Source: Fidelibacterota bacterium (GTDB taxonomy: Bacteria > Fidelibacterota > Marinisomatia > SCGC-AAA003-L08 > D37C17). From it: a DNA stretch of 28,996 nucleotides. Where the stretch lies: positions 1 through 28,996 of the forward strand of contig JABHHG010000101.1 of the NCBI GenBank assembly GCA_018671635.1, in the 5' to 3' direction. The notes under the pieces were generated by a model. It was given only the letters and a program-made list of their open reading frames with translations. It did no database searches and was not told the DNA's origin. A program made the position numbers and the translations under genes. This document shows positions 25,653-28,996 of this stretch, one piece after another (the first letter of the stretch is position 1; each line of letters starts with the position of its first letter).

Positions 25653-26311
25653 TGCGCGCAGCCATTATTGTTTTTCCAGGTTCAAATTGTGATCACGACG
25701 CATACTATGTAATACGCAAAGTCCTGAATAAGGATGTGGATTTCATTTGGCATAAAGAGGGTAGTTTGACCAATTACGATTTTATTTTGGTTCCCGGTGG
25801 ATTCTCTTATGGAGATTATCTCCGTGCGGGGGCAATTGCTCGTTTTTCACCCATTATGGAAGAAGTGATTCGATGCGCCAATAAAGGTATTTCGGTCATG
25901 GGTATTTGTAATGGATTTCAAATTTTGATTGAATCAGGGTTACTTCCTGGTGCACTCATAAATAATAAAAATGTTAAATTTTTGAGCCAAAATATAACGC
26001 TGAAAGTGGCCTCCACAAATTCAATTTTTACACAGGATTTTAAAAAGGGTCAAAATTTAGACATGCCCATTGCCCATAGACAGGGTAACTTTTTTGCATC
26101 TGAAGATGTGGTGAAAAAATTACAAGACGATGACCAAATTGCGTTCATATATGATGAAAATCCAAATGGATCCATGGGTGATATTGCTGGAATTTTCAAC
26201 GAAAATCGGAATGTATTGGGAATGATGCCACATCCAGAAAGAGCTGCCGAAAGTATTTTGGGTTCATCTGATGGATTGGCTATATTTGAGTCAGTGATTG
26301 AGAATATGTAA
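25652..26311 (+). CDS. purQ: phosphoribosylformylglycinamidine synthase glutaminase subunit PurQ
   Basis: A 219-residue class I glutamine amidotransferase that supplies ammonia for FGAM formation. The triad is C86 (GICNGFQIL), H194 and E196 (MMPHPERA). FPGSNCDHD at the N-terminus and GGFSYGDYLRAG are PurQ-specific blocks. The gene overlaps purS and the DUF4321 gene by 1 nt each. Confidence 0.95.
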   Translation: MRAAIIVFPGSNCDHDAYYVIRKVLNKDVDFIWHKEGSLTNYDFILVPGGFSYGDYLRAGAIARFSPIMEEVIRCANKGISVMGICNGFQILIESGLLPGALINNKNVKFLSQNITLKVASTNSIFTQDFKKGQNLDMPIAHRQGNFFASEDVVKKLQDDDQIAFIYDENPNGSMGDIAGIFNENRNVLGMMPHPERAAESILGSSDGLAIFESVIENM

Positions 26312-26583
26312 TGAAGTCAACCCAGCGTAGAAATATATTATTTATATTTTTAGTACTCTTTGCGGGGGCGGCAGCAGGTACAGCACTCAGTATTTTTGTG
26401 GGGTCAACCATGCCTGGTGGCGTGGTACAAGATTTCTTTTTGAATAGTAAACCGTTAGGTTGGGATCCATTCACATTAAATTTGCAAATCATTACATTAA
26501 CCACAGGATTTACCATCGATATAAGTGTGGCCAGTATTATTGGCATGGCATGTGCGTGGTATTTCCTTAGATATTTTAGATAG
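26311..26583 (+). CDS. DUF4321 small membrane protein
   Basis: A 90-residue protein with an N-terminal TM helix (~9-32) and a second at ~66-88. The pattern FAGAAAGTALSIF, then LNLQIITLTTGFTIDISVASIIGMACAWY, matches my recollection of DUF4321, a small two-helix family of unknown function. It overlaps purQ by 1 nt and precedes tatA by 8 nt, a context that suggests but does not prove an envelope or export role. Confidence 0.7.
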   Translation: MKSTQRRNILFIFLVLFAGAAAGTALSIFVGSTMPGGVVQDFFLNSKPLGWDPFTLNLQIITLTTGFTIDISVASIIGMACAWYFLRYFR

Positions 26584-26591
26584 GAGCAAAT

Positions 26592-26786
26592 ATGGGCATT
26601 GGACCTTGGGAAATACTGGTAATTTTATTTGTGATCATCCTTATTTTTGGTGGAAAAAAACTACCCGAATTGGCACGGGGTTTAGGCTTGGGCTTAAAGG
26701 AATTCAAGAAAGCCACCAAAGATATTAAAGACGAAGTTGAATCAGCGGCGAAAGAAGTTGAAAACTCTACTGAAGATTCAAAATAA
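26592..26786 (+). CDS. tatA: Sec-independent (twin-arginine) translocase subunit TatA
   Basis: A 64-residue TatA/E protein. A short N-terminal TM helix (GPWEILVILFVIILIFGGKK) is followed by the hinge and the amphipathic helix KLPELARGLGLGLKEFKKA, then an acidic tail. TatA oligomers form the passage for folded proteins across the inner membrane. A GGAG ribosome-binding site precedes the ATG. No tatC or tatB is present here. Confidence 0.95.
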   Translation: MGIGPWEILVILFVIILIFGGKKLPELARGLGLGLKEFKKATKDIKDEVESAAKEVENSTEDSK

Positions 26787-26794
26787 TTTTCTCT

Positions 26795-28144
26795 TTGGAT
26801 GTTAATCAACTTACTGAAAAAATAAATTCTACCCGAGAGAAAATTTCTCGGGAATCCAATCTTAATTGTATTACTGCAGACTTAACTGAATCTGCATCTT
26901 CACAGCTTTCATCCTTTAATGTGCATGGAACTCTATTTGGCAAAACTATTGCCATCAAAGACAATCTCAACTTAATTAATACCCCCACCACATGTGCATC
27001 AAAAATTTTAGATGGACATGATTCCATTTATACGGCAACTGCTGTTCAAAAAATTATTGATGCCCAAGGTAGCATTGTGGCCAAAACCAATATGGATGAA
27101 TTTGCAATGGGCTCATCCAATGAACATTCTGTATATGGACCCACTAAAAATCCTCATAATATAGATTATGTTCCCGGCGGGTCAAGTGGAGGTTCTGCCG
27201 TGGCCGTAGCTGCGGGAATTGTGGATATGGCATTGGGCAGTGATACAGGTGGGTCAGTACGACAGCCCGCATCTTTTTGTGGTGTGTATGGTCTCAAGCC
27301 AACGTATGGACGTGTATCACGATATGGACTCACCGCATTTGCATCGTCTTTTGATCAAGTGGGTGTGTTTGCCAATTCAGTGGAAGATACTGCCTCCCTA
27401 TTTGAAGTTATTGCAGGCCATGATAAAAAGGATTCCACCTCAGCAAAAGAAATTGTAGAACCATTTGATTATAATGAATCTGCCACTAAAAAATTAAGAA
27501 TTGGACTCCCCAAAGAATTTTTAGGTGAGGGTATTAATCCTGAAATCCGACAAGCGTTAACCCAAAAAGTAGAATATTTAAAAGATAGTAAATTCCAGAT
27601 TATAGATGTTTCACTCCCCCATACTGAGCATGCCATTGCCACCTATTATATTCTCACTACGGCAGAAGCATCAACCAATTTATCTCGTTTTGATGGGGTA
27701 CGATTTGGACATAGAGCCACATCGGATGACCTTTCTGAAATGTATCTCTATTCTCGTAGTAATGGTTTTGGAGATGAAGTAAAACGACGAATTATGTTGG
27801 GTGCTTTCGTGTTATCATCAGGATATTATGATGCATATTATACACAAGCTCAAAAAGTTCGGCGATTAATTAGAGATGATTATACCAATGTATTTGATGA
27901 GGTGGATGTTCTACTTACGCCCACATCGCCTATACTCCCATTCAAACGTGGAGAAAAACTCACCGACCCATTACAAATGTACATGGCAGATGTGTGCACG
28001 GTGCCTATGAGTTTGGCTGGAGTACCTGCATTGAATATTCCTGTGGGAAAATCAAAAATGGGGCTGCCTATCGGGCTTCAACTTATGGGGAATTTTTTTC
28101 AGAGAGAAAAACCTATTTGGGGTTGCTCAGTTTTTGGAATCTAA
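26795..28144 (+). CDS. gatA: glutamyl-tRNA(Gln)/aspartyl-tRNA(Asn) amidotransferase subunit A, C-terminal frameshift
   Basis: A 449-residue amidase-signature enzyme, the glutaminase/transamidase subunit of GatCAB. The Lys-Ser-Ser triad is K55 (AIKDN), S130 (PGGSSGGSA) and S154 (DTGGSVRQPASF), with spacing that matches known GatA. The start is TTG with no better codon in frame. The reading frame is normal up to LPIGLQLMGNFFQ, then runs into an atypical tail (REKPIWGCSVFGI). A one-base deletion in the T7 run (28093-28099) or the A5 run (28107-28111) would restore the family-like ending NLFGVAQFLESN, stopping at 28148. gatB and gatC are not in the window. Confidence 0.92.
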   Translation: MDVNQLTEKINSTREKISRESNLNCITADLTESASSQLSSFNVHGTLFGKTIAIKDNLNLINTPTTCASKILDGHDSIYTATAVQKIIDAQGSIVAKTNMDEFAMGSSNEHSVYGPTKNPHNIDYVPGGSSGGSAVAVAAGIVDMALGSDTGGSVRQPASFCGVYGLKPTYGRVSRYGLTAFASSFDQVGVFANSVEDTASLFEVIAGHDKKDSTSAKEIVEPFDYNESATKKLRIGLPKEFLGEGINPEIRQALTQKVEYLKDSKFQIIDVSLPHTEHAIATYYILTTAEASTNLSRFDGVRFGHRATSDDLSEMYLYSRSNGFGDEVKRRIMLGAFVLSSGYYDAYYTQAQKVRRLIRDDYTNVFDEVDVLLTPTSPILPFKRGEKLTDPLQMYMADVCTVPMSLAGVPALNIPVGKSKMGLPIGLQLMGNFFQREKPIWGCSVFGI

Positions 28145-28636
28145 CTAAATCGAATATGGAATTGGCTTCAGCGATTTAGGCAGATAAAGGGGGTGTGAGG
28201 GAAACCCTTGTCCCGTAATTTTTAGGCATTTCAAATTGGGTATCAAATCTACTACATCTTTCCCCCTATTCATAAATTCACCATGATTTCCCCATGCACC
28301 AATCGTTAAATTAGCCTCTTTATTAAGTTTCAGGAGCCATTCATTATTTTCAGGTCCAATAGGGTCTTTGGCCGATTTCATTACCTTAGGGTCTGTGGCT
28401 CGAAAGCCAAAAATATTACCCATAATATACCCACCATAGCCCCAATCCTTAGCGTAGCCAATACATCGCCGAATGGTGGGGTCATTTTTCAACTCGTCTG
28501 CAGTTGAGGGATTCAACCCAATAAACAGAACTTTGGGAAGAGCATCATCCCAAATACGCCAAAGCCCATACCGATGGATACGATCGGGTGAAAAGATAGC
28601 ATCAGATTTTAATAATGGAAATAGCGTGGATTGCAT
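28145..28636 (-). CDS. DUF1643 domain protein
   Basis: A 163-residue cytoplasmic protein. It shows the DUF1643 hallmarks: YGLWRIW, then LFIGLNPSTADELKNDPTIRRC, AKDWGYGGYIMGNIFGFRATDP, and the later GAWGNHG. No biochemical function is established for the family that I can name. I chose ATG 28636; a TTG two codons upstream (28642) is also in frame. It is convergent with gatA, whose stop lies at 28144, with no terminator hairpin apparent in between. Upstream is a tRNA-like fragment. Confidence 0.85.
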   Translation of the reverse strand: MQSTLFPLLKSDAIFSPDRIHRYGLWRIWDDALPKVLFIGLNPSTADELKNDPTIRRCIGYAKDWGYGGYIMGNIFGFRATDPKVMKSAKDPIGPENNEWLLKLNKEANLTIGAWGNHGEFMNRGKDVVDLIPNLKCLKITGQGFPSHPLYLPKSLKPIPYSI

Positions 28637-28677
28637 GGCCAAAATTTATGGTAGTGGTGAAAAAATATAATGAGAGT

Positions 28678-28698
28678 TAACCGCTGAGCTAACGGGCC
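28678..28698 (-). other. tRNA 5'-half-like fragment
   Basis: Read on the minus strand, this 21-nt stretch matches the first ~21 bases of many tRNAs: an acceptor-like GGCCCG, then TTAGCTCAGCGGTTA, which is a good box A/D-loop consensus. What follows (toward 28640) is AT-rich, with no anticodon arm, T arm or closing acceptor strand, so no complete tRNA can be folded. It may be a tRNA remnant or a recombination junction, or it may be chance. Confidence 0.4.
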
Positions 28699-28762
28699 TA
28701 AGGGCGCAGCCCGAAGGTCTGTGTTGAGTGATTTTTAGATGCACGATGAAGTATCGTATCAA

Positions 28763-28996
28763 TTAAGGCAGTACCTTTAGTTTCTTATCCATCCAGAATG
28801 GACCAAAGGGAATAATTGCAGCGATAATCAGCATGAATGATAGCTTGATGCCGATGGGAACTTTTCTGATAGCAATTACTGAAAACATCACCAACAAAAT
28901 AAAAAGTCCGCCGTGAATTCGACCCGGCCAACTGACGGCCTCAGGTAATTCCAGTAAATATTTTAGCGGCATGGCGATGAAAAAAAGGATAAGTGT
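28763..28996 (-). CDS. DUF3817 integral membrane protein (partial, 5' end beyond the window)
   Basis: The frame is open to the window edge: eight further codons (TLILFFIA) precede the first visible Met, and IAMPLKYLLELPEA is an internal block of DUF3817. The visible ~77 residues include the HGGLFILLVMF and PFGPFWMDKKL motifs, giving two to three TM helices. DUF3817 proteins are small inner-membrane proteins of unknown function. The N-terminal helix lies outside the window. Confidence 0.8.
   Translation of the reverse strand, partial: TLILFFIAMPLKYLLELPEAVSWPGRIHGGLFILLVMFSVIAIRKVPIGIKLSFMLIIAAIIPFGPFWMDKKLKVLP

Noticed and set aside
27994..28179. Alternative plus-strand frame over the gatA end giving a KTYLGLLSFWNL tail
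   Set aside because: It does not resemble a GatA C-terminus. The third frame (NLFGVAQFLESN) does, so this frame is not the continuation.

Overview
The window looks like a chromosomal segment of an uncultured Gram-negative member of the FCB superphylum, most likely a marine Candidatus Marinimicrobia (SAR406)-type bacterium. The assignment rests on recognition, not a search. Two proteins end in the same type IX (Por) secretion sorting domain (YPNPFNP ... SG-YFVK ... KILL-K), one of them after cysteine-rich DCGGVCDG-type repeats common in such marine genomes. A DUF4835/PorD-like protein is also present. The DNA is AT-rich and several genes start with TTG. The content is mostly housekeeping, with no transposase, phage or CRISPR signal.

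Layout. 1-3915 (+): the 3' end of a secreted protein gene, then a 1194-residue class III nucleotide cyclase / AAA ATPase / TPR protein. 3912-5554 (-): a two-TM K+ channel with an RCK domain and, overlapping it by 4 nt, a free-standing cyclic-nucleotide-binding domain protein, tail to tail with the cyclase. 5636-8771 (-): an ABC-2 exporter and an RlmD-like rRNA methyltransferase. 8789-18058 (-), in transcription order: PorD-like protein, EnvC-like protein, HolB, MetG, TatD, KsgA, primary sigma factor with a lysine-rich N-terminal tail, S21, a clear terminator, then GlmM. 18176-19839 (+): a lipoprotein and a secreted sorting-domain protein, both apparently with cohesin-like modules. 19923-28144 (+): eleven nearly gapless genes, truA, htrA, purB, purC, psd, pssA, purS, purQ, a DUF4321 gene, tatA and gatA, the last with a frameshift at its extreme 3' end. 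28145-28996 (-): a DUF1643 gene, a short tRNA 5'-half-like fragment and the cut 3' part of a DUF3817 gene.

How the genes work together. The cyclase, CNBD protein and K+ channel could form a local second-messenger circuit controlling potassium flux. This is the most interesting candidate system here and is an inference from adjacency plus intact catalytic and binding residues. The central minus-strand block joins envelope biogenesis, translation and replication genes. The long plus-strand operon combines de novo purine synthesis (PurB, PurC, PurS, PurQ; no purL here) with the two steps from CDP-diacylglycerol to phosphatidylethanolamine, plus periplasmic proteolysis, Tat export and tRNA modification or amidation.
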